This document shows, in pieces, positions 14,768 through 24,121 of a stretch of DNA of 39,509 bases. The notes under the pieces were generated by a model. That model searched no databases and was not told the DNA's origin. It was given only the letters and a program-made list of their open reading frames with translations. This DNA is from Acidobacteriota bacterium. GTDB lineage: Bacteria; Acidobacteriota; Vicinamibacteria; Vicinamibacterales; UBA8438. Every line of letters begins with the position of its first letter. The stretch's first letter is position 1. The stretch is from the NCBI GenBank assembly GCA_011523845.1, contig WTFV01000247.1:26143-65651 (forward strand). The letters are read 5' to 3'. A program made the position numbers and the translations under genes.

Positions 14768-15976
14768 ATGTCGAGAAAAGTCACCCGTCGGGATCTTCTG
14801 GCCGGCGCGGCCGGCGCCATCGGCGCCGCCACGCTCGCACCGGCAGGCCAGCGCGTCCACGCGCAGGACACCACGAAATCGCCCGGAGGGCCGGCGAGCG
14901 CACTCGGCGCGCGCTCGCGCCACGAGCCGCTGGCGCGCGGCAGGGTCACCAGCCTCTCGTCCCGGACGCCGCTGCAGGACCTGCACGGCATGATCACGCC
15001 GTCGGACGTCCACTTCGAGCGGCACCACGGCGGCGTTCCGGCAATCGATCCGGACGACTACCGGCTCCTCATCCACGGCCTGGTCGAGCGCCCGACGATG
15101 CTCACGCTCGCCGAGCTGAAGCGCTTCCCCGCGACCTCGCGCATCTGCTTCCTGGAGTGCTCCGGCAACTATCCGACCGGGGCCGGGCCGGAGACGAGGC
15201 CCGAGCTGGTTTGCGGCATGACCGCCACCACCGAGTGGACGGGCGTGTCGCTCGCCACCCTGTTCCGCGAGGTGGGTGCGCGCTCCGATGCGACGTGGTT
15301 CCTGGCCGAGGGGCAGGACGCCGCGGTGATGACGCGCAGCGTCCCGATGGAGAAGGCCTGGGACGACGCCCTGATCGCCTACGCGCAGAACGGCGAGGCG
15401 CTGCGGCCGTCGCAGGGCTATCCGGCGCGGCTGCTCCTGCCGGGCTGGGAGGGCAACTCCAACGTCAAGTGGCTGCGTCGCCTCGAGCTGGCCGACCAGC
15501 CGTTCATGACGCGCGAGGAGACCTCGAAATACACCGACCCGCTCGCCGACGGCACGGCCCGGCAGTTCAGCTTCGTCTTCGACGCCCGCTCCATCATCAC
15601 CTCGCCGGCCTATCCGGACGTCGTCGAGCCGGGCTGGATCGAGCTCCGCGGCATCGCCTGGTCGGGGCGCGGCACCATCGCGCAGGTGGACGTCAGCACC
15701 GACGGCGGGCGGACCTGGCAGGCGGCGCAACTGCAGGAGCCGGTGCTCCGCCAAGCGCACACCCGCTTCCGGCACCTGTGGCGCTGGGACGGCTCCGAGA
15801 CCGAGATCATGAGCCGGGCGACCGACGACACGGGGTACGTGCAGCCGACCCGCGCCGCGTTGCGCGCGGTTCGCGGACGCCGGGCGCGCGGGTACCACCT
15901 GAACCCGATCACCGCCTGGCGCATCCAGCCGAACGGGCAGGTCTATTACCGGGAGGAGCCGCCGTGGGACGCGTGA
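14768..15976 (+). CDS. soxC: Sulfite dehydrogenase molybdopterin subunit SoxC
   Basis: A 402-residue sulfite oxidase-family enzyme. A twin-arginine signal (VTRRDLLAGAAGAIGAATLA) sends it folded to the periplasm. The molybdopterin domain holds the metal-ligand Cys in RICFLECSGNYPTG, plus MTATTEWTGVSLATLF and YPARLLLPGWEGNSNVKWLR. The C-terminal dimerisation domain includes WSGRGTIAQVDVSTDGGRTW. These match SoxC, which with SoxD forms the SoxCD sulfane dehydrogenase of thiosulfate oxidation. GGAG lies 6 nt before the ATG. soxXYZAB are not in the window, so a stand-alone role in sulfite oxidation is possible. It overlaps soxD by 13 bp. Confidence 0.92.
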   Translation: MSRKVTRRDLLAGAAGAIGAATLAPAGQRVHAQDTTKSPGGPASALGARSRHEPLARGRVTSLSSRTPLQDLHGMITPSDVHFERHHGGVPAIDPDDYRLLIHGLVERPTMLTLAELKRFPATSRICFLECSGNYPTGAGPETRPELVCGMTATTEWTGVSLATLFREVGARSDATWFLAEGQDAAVMTRSVPMEKAWDDALIAYAQNGEALRPSQGYPARLLLPGWEGNSNVKWLRRLELADQPFMTREETSKYTDPLADGTARQFSFVFDARSIITSPAYPDVVEPGWIELRGIAWSGRGTIAQVDVSTDGGRTWQAAQLQEPVLRQAHTRFRHLWRWDGSETEIMSRATDDTGYVQPTRAALRAVRGRRARGYHLNPITAWRIQPNGQVYYREEPPWDA

Positions 15977-16593
15977 CACTGACGGGGACGTTCGCCGCGC
16001 GGATGGTGGTCGCCGTGTTCGCGTCGGGTGTGGCGGGTTTCCTGCTCGCGGCACCGGCCGGAGCACAGAACGTCGGCGGCGGGGCGGAGCAGGGCGCCCC
16101 GCCGCAGTTCGGCTTCGGGCGCGCCGCCACCGCGGAGGAGATCGCCGCCTGGGACATCGACGTCACGCCCGACGGCACCGGCCTGCCCGAGGGCGAGGGG
16201 ACGGCCGCGAGCGGGGCCCCCGTCTACGCGCGGCAGTGCGCCGTCTGCCACGGGGCGTCCGGCGAGGGGAGCATCGCGGACCGGCTGGTGGGATACACGC
16301 CGGAGACCACGCCGCCCTTCGGGCCGCGCTACGAGGAATGGCGCGGCGACGGCCCCGACGTGCCGTACTCGGTCGGAAACTACTGGCCCTACGCCACGAC
16401 GCTGTTCGACTACATCCGCCGCGCGATGCCGTCGAACGCGCCCGGCACGCTGGAAGCCGACCAGGTCTACGGCCTAGTCGCCTGGATACTGGCCGAGAAC
16501 GGCCTCATCGCCGCCGACGAGACGATGAACGCCACGACGCTGCCGGCGGTCGAGATGCCGGCGCGCGACATCTTCGTCCCGCAGGAGCGCTGA
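15964..16593 (+). CDS. soxD: Cytochrome c subunit of sulfite dehydrogenase (SoxD-like)
   Basis: A 209-residue secreted c-type cytochrome. The signal segment is MVVAVFASGVAGFLLAAPAG. The single haem-binding motif is CAVCH in YARQCAVCHGASGEGS, and the distal Met is probably in RRAMPSNAPGTL, as in SoxD haem domains. GTG 15964 is chosen because GGGAGGAG lies 5 nt upstream; GTG 15973 is the alternative. It overlaps the end of soxC, so the partners are translationally coupled. It takes electrons from SoxC to the respiratory chain. Confidence 0.9.
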   Translation: MGRVTLTGTFAARMVVAVFASGVAGFLLAAPAGAQNVGGGAEQGAPPQFGFGRAATAEEIAAWDIDVTPDGTGLPEGEGTAASGAPVYARQCAVCHGASGEGSIADRLVGYTPETTPPFGPRYEEWRGDGPDVPYSVGNYWPYATTLFDYIRRAMPSNAPGTLEADQVYGLVAWILAENGLIAADETMNATTLPAVEMPARDIFVPQER

Positions 16594-18239
16594 CCGGCGC
16601 AGGCGCGGTCAGCCGTCAGGAACACCGACCCATCGAGAAGCGCAAGCTGCCCATCGGGATACAGACGTTCCGCGAGATCCGCGAGGAAGGCTACTACTAC
16701 GTCGACAAGACGGGCTGGGCGCGGCGGATGGTGGAGGAAGGGAAGCACTACTTCCTCTCCCGCCCGCGGCGCTTCGGCAAGAGCCTGTTCCTGGACACGC
16801 TGAACGAGCTGTTCGAGGGGAACGAGCCCCTGTTCAAGGGCCTCGCCATCCACGACCACTGGGACTGGTCCGTGCGCCGTCCCGTGGTGCGGCTGAGCTT
16901 CGGCGGCGGTCGTTTCGGCGATCCTGAAGGCCTGCCCGAGGACGTGATGGCGCAGCTCGACGCCATCGAACGCCGGACGGAGGTCGCGTCCGGCTACGAC
17001 GCCGCGCACGCCCGTTTCCGGCACCTGCTGCAGACGCTGCACGAGCGCACCGGGCAGCGTGTCGCGGTGCTGGTCGACGAATACGACAAGCCTATCCTGG
17101 ACGCCCTGGACACGCCGGCGGTCGCCCGCGCCAACCGGGATCATCTGCGCGGGCTGTACGGGACGATCAAGGACAGCGACGCGCACGTCGAGTTCACGCT
17201 GCTCACCGGCGTGAGCCGGTTCTCCAGGGTCAGCCTGTTCTCCGGCCTCAACAACCTGAAGGACATCACCCTCGATCCGCGCTACTCGGCCGTCTGCGGC
17301 TACACCGACGCGGACCTGGACGCGGTATTCGCGCCGGAGCTTCCCGGCCTTGACCGGGACGAAATCCGCGACTGGTACAACGGCTACAACTGGCTCGGCG
17401 AGGAGCGGGTCTACAACCCCTTCGACATCCTCCTGCTGTTCGACCGCCGGGACTTCGATGCGTGGTGGTTCGAGACCGGCACGCCGACGTTCCTCGTGGA
17501 CATGCTGGCCAGCCGGCGCATCGACTCCCCGAAGCTCGGCGACATGCTGAGTCAGCGCGACCTGCTGTCGACCTTCGATGTGGACGACATCGCCACCGAG
17601 GCGCTGCTGTTCCAGACCGGCTACCTGACCATCCGCGGGGAAGAGCGGCGCGGCGGCAAGAAGTACTACCGGCTCGGCTACCCCAACCGCGAAGTACGGC
17701 AGAGCCTGAACGAGAACCTGCTGCGCCACCTGCTGGGGCGACCGCCCGGCCTCGCGGAGCACACGGCCCGGTTGTACGACCTGCTGCTGGCCAACGACTT
17801 CGCGGGCCTCGAGTCGCTGTTCCGGGCGCTCTTCGCCAGCATCCCCTACGAGTGGCACACGAAGAACGAGATCGCCCGCTACGAGGGCTACTACGCCAGC
17901 GTCTTCTATTCCTGCTTCGCGGCGCTCGGCCTCGACGTCATCGTGGAGGACAGCAGCAGCCACGGCCGCCTCGACATGGCGGTGCGCTTCAACGACCACG
18001 TCTACCTGTTCGAGCTCAAGGTGGTCGATGGATCGGCGGGGGAACGCACGACGGCCTCCCGTTCACGAACGGGTCCGCTCGAGTCCGACGACGCATCCGC
18101 GAGCCGGGCGATGGCGCAGTTGAAGCAGAAGCGCTACGCCGACAAGTACCGCCATCTGGGCCAGCCGATCCACCTGATCGGAGTGGAGCTGGACCGGGAA
18201 ATCCGCAACCTGGCGTCGTGGGAGGTCGCGGACGTCTGA
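16590..18239 (+). CDS. AAA-ATPase-like / PD-(D/E)XK nuclease protein (DUF1703 type)
   Basis: About 549 residues. The N-terminal part KLPIGIQTFREIREEGYYYV begins the AAA-ATPase-like family. A P-loop variant RPRRFGKSLFLDTL is followed by Walker B VAVLVDEYDKPI, a sensor-like LLTGVSRFSRVS, and DWYNGYNW. The C-terminal PD-(D/E)XK nuclease fold shows GRLDMAVRF, then YLFELKV, then AQLKQKRYADKY. Function is unknown; the family is abundant and mobile. Two oddities: no ATG, GTG or TTG lies near the conserved start, the nearest being CTG 16590 overlapping the soxD stop after AGGAG; and a low-complexity insert (SAGERTTASRSRTGPLESDD) interrupts the nuclease domain between ELKV and AQLK. The start is uncertain. 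Confidence 0.82.
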   Translation: MTGAGAVSRQEHRPIEKRKLPIGIQTFREIREEGYYYVDKTGWARRMVEEGKHYFLSRPRRFGKSLFLDTLNELFEGNEPLFKGLAIHDHWDWSVRRPVVRLSFGGGRFGDPEGLPEDVMAQLDAIERRTEVASGYDAAHARFRHLLQTLHERTGQRVAVLVDEYDKPILDALDTPAVARANRDHLRGLYGTIKDSDAHVEFTLLTGVSRFSRVSLFSGLNNLKDITLDPRYSAVCGYTDADLDAVFAPELPGLDRDEIRDWYNGYNWLGEERVYNPFDILLLFDRRDFDAWWFETGTPTFLVDMLASRRIDSPKLGDMLSQRDLLSTFDVDDIATEALLFQTGYLTIRGEERRGGKKYYRLGYPNREVRQSLNENLLRHLLGRPPGLAEHTARLYDLLLANDFAGLESLFRALFASIPYEWHTKNEIARYEGYYASVFYSCFAALGLDVIVEDSSSHGRLDMAVRFNDHVYLFELKVVDGSAGERTTASRSRTGPLESDDASASRAMAQLKQKRYADKYRHLGQPIHLIGVELDREIRNLASWEVADV

Positions 18240-18272
18240 TCAGTTGCCCTGGCATTTGCCGGCACGTTCGCG

Positions 18273-18298
18273 TAGAATGGCCATATCTGTAGCCATTC
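18273..18298 (+). promoter_or_regulatory. -10 element and operator palindrome of the Phd-PIN operon
   Basis: TAGAAT (18273-18278) is a good -10. Overlapping it, GAATGGC (18275-18281) is inverted as GCCATTC (18292-18298) across 10 bp. A palindrome over the promoter of an antitoxin-first operon is the expected site for autoregulation by the Phd-like protein. Confidence 0.6.
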
Positions 18299-18313
18299 CG
18301 GAGCGAACGCACC

Positions 18314-18601
18314 ATGTCCGCCGTATCCATCGCCGAGGCGCGAAACACGTTGACCCGGTTGATCCACAAGGCCGAGGACGGAGAACCCGTGCATATCACC
18401 CGGCACGGAAAGCCCGTCGCCGTCCTGGTTTCCAGGGACGAGTACGAGCGCCTGGCATCGGGAGAGCCGAAGAAGGATTTCTGGCAGGCGGTCGAAGACT
18501 GGCGCGCGCAGGCGGGTTTCGACTGGCCGGAGTTGACCCCGGACGAAGTGGACGGGTGGCGTGACCGCCGTCCGCCGCGGGAATTCTCATGGCCGGACTG
18601 A
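18314..18601 (+). CDS. Phd/YefM-family antitoxin
   Basis: A 95-residue antitoxin. The N-terminal DNA-binding and dimerisation part reads VSIAEARNTLTRLIHKAEDG, then EPVHITRHGKPVAVLVS, the standard Phd/YefM pattern. The C-terminal tail (DFWQAVEDWRAQAGFDW, PELTPDEVDGW) would bind the toxin and is longer than in minimal Phd proteins. It overlaps the downstream PIN toxin by 13 bp. Confidence 0.92.
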   Translation: MSAVSIAEARNTLTRLIHKAEDGEPVHITRHGKPVAVLVSRDEYERLASGEPKKDFWQAVEDWRAQAGFDWPELTPDEVDGWRDRRPPREFSWPD

Positions 18602-19038
18602 AGTACCTGCTCGATACGAACGTACTTTCCGAGCCCTCACGTCCGCACCCGGATGTCGGCGTCCGTCTACGCTTGCGCGCTCACCGGCACGAAGTGTGCG
18701 CGGCAGCCCCGATTCTGCACGAGATGCAGTACGGGTTGGCGCGGATGCCGGAAGGAGCGCGCAAGCGGCAACTGGCTCGCTACCTGGAGCAGATCTTGCG
18801 CCACCCGCTGCCGATCCTCCCGTACGATCTCGAAGCGGCCCGGTGGCACGCCGAGGAACGCGCGCGGCTGACCGCTCGCGGCCGGACACCCCCGTACGTC
18901 GATGGCCAGATCGCCGCGATTGCAGCGACCAACGACTTGACGCTGGTCACCCGCAACACCCGCGACTTCGGTGACTACGACAATCTGAGAGTGGAAGACT
19001 GGTTTGGCCGACCGGGGACGACAGTCCACGACGGCTGA
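18589..19038 (+). CDS. vapC: PIN-domain toxin, VapC/FitB type
   Basis: A 149-residue putative metal-dependent RNase. The acidic active site is recognisable: LLDTNVLSEPSRP (first Asp), PILHEMQYGLARM (Glu), YVDGQIAAIAATNDLTLVTR (Asp and following strand), and NTRDFGDYDNLRVEDWF (last Asp). This order is that of VapC/FitB toxins, which in studied cases cleave tRNA or rRNA. It is paired with the overlapping Phd-like antitoxin. The domain looks complete, so it is probably active. Confidence 0.92.
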   Translation: MAGLKYLLDTNVLSEPSRPHPDVGVRLRLRAHRHEVCAAAPILHEMQYGLARMPEGARKRQLARYLEQILRHPLPILPYDLEAARWHAEERARLTARGRTPPYVDGQIAAIAATNDLTLVTRNTRDFGDYDNLRVEDWFGRPGTTVHDG

Positions 19039-19062
19039 TTGCACAAGCAGCCCGGCTGATCG

Positions 19063-20175
19063 TCACTGCGCCTCGGCAAGTCCGTAGCTCGTGCTGCGCC
19101 CGCCGCCGGGGTTGCGGACGAGGAGGCCGTGGTCGATCAGGAACGCGATGTCCCGCAGGGCCGTGTCCTGGGAGCACTTCGCGAGCTTCGCCCACTTCGA
19201 GGTGGTGAGCTTGCCATCGAAGCCGTCGAGCAGGCGGTTCAGGACGAGGCGCTGGCGGTCGTTCAGCGCGAGACTACCCGCGCCTTCCCAGAATCGCGCT
19301 TTCGCCAGCACGCCGGCCAGGGCCGTCGTTGCGTTGTCGATGGATCGGCCGAGGCACGCAAGAAACCAGCCCATCCACTCGGTGACGTCGGTCGTGCCCC
19401 GTTGCGTCCCCTCAAGGACCTCGTAGTAGGCGTTGCGCTCCGCCCGGATCTGGGACGACATGCTGTAGAAGCGCTGGGAGCTGCCCTCCGATCGGGCCAG
19501 GGCCATGTCGGCGACCGCGCGGGCGATGCGTCCGTTGCCGTCTTCGAACGGATGGATGGTCACGAACCATAGGTGCGCCAGCCCGGCCTGGAGAACCGGG
19601 TCGGCTTCCGCCGGCGCCTCGAACCAGTTCAGGAACGCGCGCATTTCGCCATCGAGTCTGGCGGCCGCAGGGGCCTCGAAGTGCACACGCTCCCGCCCGG
19701 CCGGACCGGAAACCACCTGCATCGGGTCGGACTCGCTACGCCGCCACGCACCGACCGTGATCCGCCTCATGCCGCTCCGACCGGTCGGGAACAGCGACGC
19801 ATGCCAATCGAACAGCCGCTCGGTGGTCAGGGGTGCGTCGTAGCGCCGAGTCGCGTCCAGCATCATCTCGACGACGCCCTCCACATCCCGGTCCGCCCGA
19901 CCGACGCCGCCGGCGTCCATGCCGAGATGCCGTGCGACCGACGACCGGACCTGCCCCGCGTCGAGCCTCTCCCCCTCGATGTCGCTGCTCTTGACCACGT
20001 CCTCGACCAGCGTGCCGAGCACCGCCTCGCACTGCAAGTCGAAACCGAGCGCCTCCATGCGGCCGATGAGGCGGCCCTGTCTGTGCCGGACGTCGGCCAG
20101 CAAGGAGGCGAGCGCTTCGTCGTTCCAGTGAAGGCGCGGCCAGTCGCGTTGCTCGTGGATGAACAATCTCCGCAT
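19063..20175 (-). CDS. Fic-family AMPylase-like protein, self-inhibited class
   Basis: A 370-residue Fic protein. The N-terminal domain (WPRLHWNDEALASLLADVR, DUF4172-like) contains SSDIEGE at 63-69, matching the (S/T)xxxE(G/N) inhibitory helix that blocks the ATP pocket in class II Fic proteins. The catalytic motif HPFEDGNGRIARA is complete at 208-220. A winged-helix domain at the C-terminus (residues 290-370; TSKWAKLAKCSQDTALRDIA) suggests DNA binding. Known activity is transfer of AMP to protein hydroxyls; the target is unknown. It ends 25 bp from the convergent PIN toxin. The inverted repeat around its start suggests autoregulation. Confidence 0.92.
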   Translation of the reverse strand: MRRLFIHEQRDWPRLHWNDEALASLLADVRHRQGRLIGRMEALGFDLQCEAVLGTLVEDVVKSSDIEGERLDAGQVRSSVARHLGMDAGGVGRADRDVEGVVEMMLDATRRYDAPLTTERLFDWHASLFPTGRSGMRRITVGAWRRSESDPMQVVSGPAGRERVHFEAPAAARLDGEMRAFLNWFEAPAEADPVLQAGLAHLWFVTIHPFEDGNGRIARAVADMALARSEGSSQRFYSMSSQIRAERNAYYEVLEGTQRGTTDVTEWMGWFLACLGRSIDNATTALAGVLAKARFWEGAGSLALNDRQRLVLNRLLDGFDGKLTTSKWAKLAKCSQDTALRDIAFLIDHGLLVRNPGGGRSTSYGLAEAQ

Positions 20176-20192
20176 GATCTACGGAGATTGTA
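20164..20192 (-). promoter_or_regulatory. -10 box and palindrome spanning the fic start codon
   Basis: CAATCTCCG (20164-20172) is repeated inverted as CGGAGATTG (20182-20190), with the fic ATG (20175-20173) between the arms. On the minus strand TACAAT (20192-20187) is a good -10 that overlaps one arm. Predicted transcription starts about 5 nt before the ATG. The palindrome is a candidate operator, perhaps for the Fic protein's own winged helix. Confidence 0.6.
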
Positions 20193-20279
20193 GCCGGCAT
20201 TTGCCGCACCCCTGCCGAGGTCCGAGTCGCAACGAACCCGAGACCCACAGTAGACTCATGCGAATCTGCGAGAGTCGAC

Positions 20280-20474
20280 ATGCGCAACCGCAAGCCGGTG
20301 TTCTTCGAGGCGTCATCCGAAGGTGAGCGGCAGCCCGCGCGTGGCAGCGTTGGGCCTGCGGACGCTCGGCGAGGCTCATTCTCGCGCATCTTCGGCGCAC
20401 TCAAGGGCACTGTGACGATCGCGCCGGGCACGGACCTCACCGCCCCGATCGGCGAAGAATGGGACGCGGAGTGA
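20280..20474 (+). CDS. Small antitoxin-like protein (Phd C-terminal pattern)
   Basis: A 64-residue ORF. The segment FSRIFGALKGTVTIAPGTDL followed by TAPIGEEWDAE resembles the C-terminal toxin-binding tail of many Phd/YefM-type antitoxins (GxxKGTVTI...DLxxPIxEEWDAE). The N-terminal DNA-binding domain is absent; residues 1-30 match nothing I know. A possible -10 (TAGACT, 20251-20256) lies upstream. It is followed after 7 bp by another antitoxin-like gene, and no toxin follows either. Possibly a truncated antitoxin. Confidence 0.55.
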   Translation: MRNRKPVFFEASSEGERQPARGSVGPADARRGSFSRIFGALKGTVTIAPGTDLTAPIGEEWDAE

Positions 20475-20481
20475 TGAAGCC

Positions 20482-20724
20482 ATGCCCCAACGCGCCAAAC
20501 CAAGCATCGACGTTACTCAGGAAGCACGGCGGCGATCCCGCCAGTCTGCAGCACAGCGGAACCAGCCCATCCGGGAGTACGTGTCGAACGCCATTGAAGC
20601 GCGGCTGCAAGATGACTTGCCTGACCAGACGTTGGCCGATCCCGCTGCGCTGAGAGCCTCCGCGGACCCTGTGCTCGCAGAGTTGTGGGGCAACCCCGTC
20701 GACGCCGCGTACGACGACCTCTGA
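20482..20724 (+). CDS. Ribbon-helix-helix (CopG-like) antitoxin
   Basis: An 80-residue protein. The N-terminal part (PSIDVTQEARRRSRQSAAQR, then NQPIREYVSNAIEARL) reads as a ribbon-helix-helix domain. The C-terminus ADPVLAELWGNPVDAAYDDL is the usual toxin-binding tail of VapB-like antitoxins that precede PIN toxins. Here no PIN gene follows; the next 108 bp are non-coding and then an opposite-strand gene ends. It is therefore an orphan, perhaps the survivor of a deleted pair. GGAG lies 10 nt before the ATG. Confidence 0.72.
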   Translation: MPQRAKPSIDVTQEARRRSRQSAAQRNQPIREYVSNAIEARLQDDLPDQTLADPAALRASADPVLAELWGNPVDAAYDDL

Positions 20725-20832
20725 CCGGGGCGCGAGCGTTCTCGTCAGATTCATCTTCACGGACGAAGAGATGTCGTGTCGCTCTCCAGCACAACGTAAG
20801 GGCAGCGACACCGACGCCTTTTGCCCCGAAAG

Positions 20833-21573
20833 TCACTCGTCCCCCGGCCAACCCGACATTGGCCCGCTCTCTCGAACCGCAGGGTAACGTGGAGCGTCCC
20901 AGCCGGCGTCCGGGTAGTCGATCATGACCTCGACGAAATAAGGTACCAAACGGGCCATGAGATCCGCACCAGGCTCCACTTGCTTTCGATTCACCGAACT
21001 CTTCCACGTCGCGCTGCCGTGAAGCAGCTGATTGCGCAAGGTGTAGAGGCGATCAAACAATTCGCACAATACAACCACGCCTTTCTCGGCAGCGGCGATG
21101 TTCGTTTGGCGCATATACGTGATCGCCCGAGCTGCCCTTTTCTTGCTGGAATCAAGCTGTGACTTCCAGCCCGTGTTCTTGGTCACTCCATGGTAGTACT
21201 TCCAGTACGGCTCGAACACGTACTTGTTGTTCAGTAACTTCTCGGTCTGGGATCCAAGATCCGACAGTACCGCACTGCGGATCGCCTTTCCCGAATCGCA
21301 TACGGCGATCTTCTTGAAGTAGTCTTGAAAGTGCTGAGCCGCTTGCGTACGATTCAGGAGACCTCCTGGCGAACCCAACTCGTCGTACGCCGCGTTGAAG
21401 GCAACCCAGTAGAACATGAATGCTGCGTCAAGGTCGCCACTACCCGCCCTGTACTCTCGCTCAGCGCGCCCAAGCCAACTGAGGACTCGCCGCAAACGGA
21501 GGTTCAGGGCATCCTGGAGAGGCGGTGTCTCTCCCGGTTCGCCAGAGGGCTTGCGGTACCAGGGGCGACGCAT
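20833..21573 (-). CDS. HEPN-like protein with RNxxxH motif
   Basis: A 246-residue hypothetical protein from ATG 21573 (an earlier ATG is at 21612). It is helical throughout. Segments LDAAFMFYWVAFNAAYDELG and LFDRLYTLRNQLLHGSATWK recall HEPN domains. Arg180 and His185 form the R-N-x-x-x-H motif that is the RNase active site in HEPN toxins and defence proteins. Base composition is visibly less GC-rich than the neighbours and includes AT-rich codons, which suggests recent transfer. No partner nucleotidyltransferase is adjacent; the nearest such gene is 7 kb away. The RNase role is inferred from the motif only. Confidence 0.65.
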   Translation of the reverse strand: MRRPWYRKPSGEPGETPPLQDALNLRLRRVLSWLGRAEREYRAGSGDLDAAFMFYWVAFNAAYDELGSPGGLLNRTQAAQHFQDYFKKIAVCDSGKAIRSAVLSDLGSQTEKLLNNKYVFEPYWKYYHGVTKNTGWKSQLDSSKKRAARAITYMRQTNIAAAEKGVVVLCELFDRLYTLRNQLLHGSATWKSSVNRKQVEPGADLMARLVPYFVEVMIDYPDAGWDAPRYPAVRESGPMSGWPGDE

Positions 21574-21623
21574 CCACTTGATCTGCAAGATCACCGCGGA
21601 CTTCGGGCGCATCGACTTCAGGG

Positions 21624-21680
21624 CTACGGCAAGTCAGCTCCGGCGTTCGCCAGAAGCTCGCGCAGGACCGACCGTGGCAT
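21624..21680 (-). CDS. Very short ORF with strong ribosome binding site
   Basis: Eighteen codons (MPRSVLRELLANAGADLP) start at ATG 21680 with AAGGAG 6 nt upstream, 35 bp after the PIN stop and 51 bp before the HEPN-like start. The strong site suggests a real translation start, either of a tiny peptide or of a gene that has lost the rest. I recognise no family. Confidence 0.25.
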   Translation of the reverse strand: MPRSVLRELLANAGADLP

Positions 21681-21715
21681 GGGATTCTCCTTGGCAATGG
21701 CAGCCGGCGGACAGG

Positions 21716-22207
21716 TCAGGCAGACTGCTCGAGGGCCCGGAGGAATTCACCCGAGGTTACGAACTCCACGCCGCCATGTCCGCACGTCAGGAGCACTTCC
21801 CTGTCGGCGGTCACGAGGTAGCGAGCACGCCCCGCGTGCGCGGCCTCGACAAGCCGTCGATCCCCAGCGTCCTTCAGGGGCAATGCAGCCAGGGTCGGGG
21901 CGTCCACGACGATCGACTCTGCTCGCAGTTCCGCCAGCAGGCGGTCTCGCTCCCTTCTTCCTCCCAGACGCCCTACCCAGCGCGACCCGACGACCGACTC
22001 CGCCTCTCGCAGCGTCGCCTCCGAGGCCACATGCTCGAACACGCCGGCCCGCCAATGCTTCAGGATGCGGCCGGAACTTCCCCCAGGCCGCACCAGCGCC
22101 CCCACCAGCAGGTTGGTGTCGATGACCGCCCGCAGCGGCGCTCCGCCTCCCGCTGCGCCCGCGCGCGATCCGCGATTGCGGGGCTGACGCTCCGGCTTCG
22201 CAACCAT
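21716..22207 (-). CDS. PIN-domain protein, putative toxin
   Basis: A 163-residue protein. After a basic, low-complexity N-terminus (MVAKPERQPRNRGSRAGAAG) comes a PIN domain: LRAVIDTNLLVGALVRPGGS (first Asp), ATLREAESVV (Glu), LKDAGDRRLVEAAHAGRARY (Asp pair) and LVTADREVLL. This is the COG1569-like PIN group often annotated as toxin-antitoxin toxins. No antitoxin is adjacent: upstream lies only the repeated end of the gamma-glutamyltransferase gene. The role as a toxin is uncertain. Confidence 0.82.
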   Translation of the reverse strand: MVAKPERQPRNRGSRAGAAGGGAPLRAVIDTNLLVGALVRPGGSSGRILKHWRAGVFEHVASEATLREAESVVGSRWVGRLGGRRERDRLLAELRAESIVVDAPTLAALPLKDAGDRRLVEAAHAGRARYLVTADREVLLTCGHGGVEFVTSGEFLRALEQSA

Positions 22208-22356
22208 GATTCTCGTACGCCGTCCAGCGAACCATCGACAGCGACGCGAAAAGGACGGCGCCGAGTCGCGCCCGCGGACGCCGCTCAGTAACCGATGACC
22301 TGCCCGTCCTTCCGCACCTTCGGTGACCGGGAAGACGAGCGGCCCATCTGCGCCGC

Positions 22357-24105
<1,749 letters not shown>

Positions 24106-24121
24106 GTCCATGACTCCTGTA

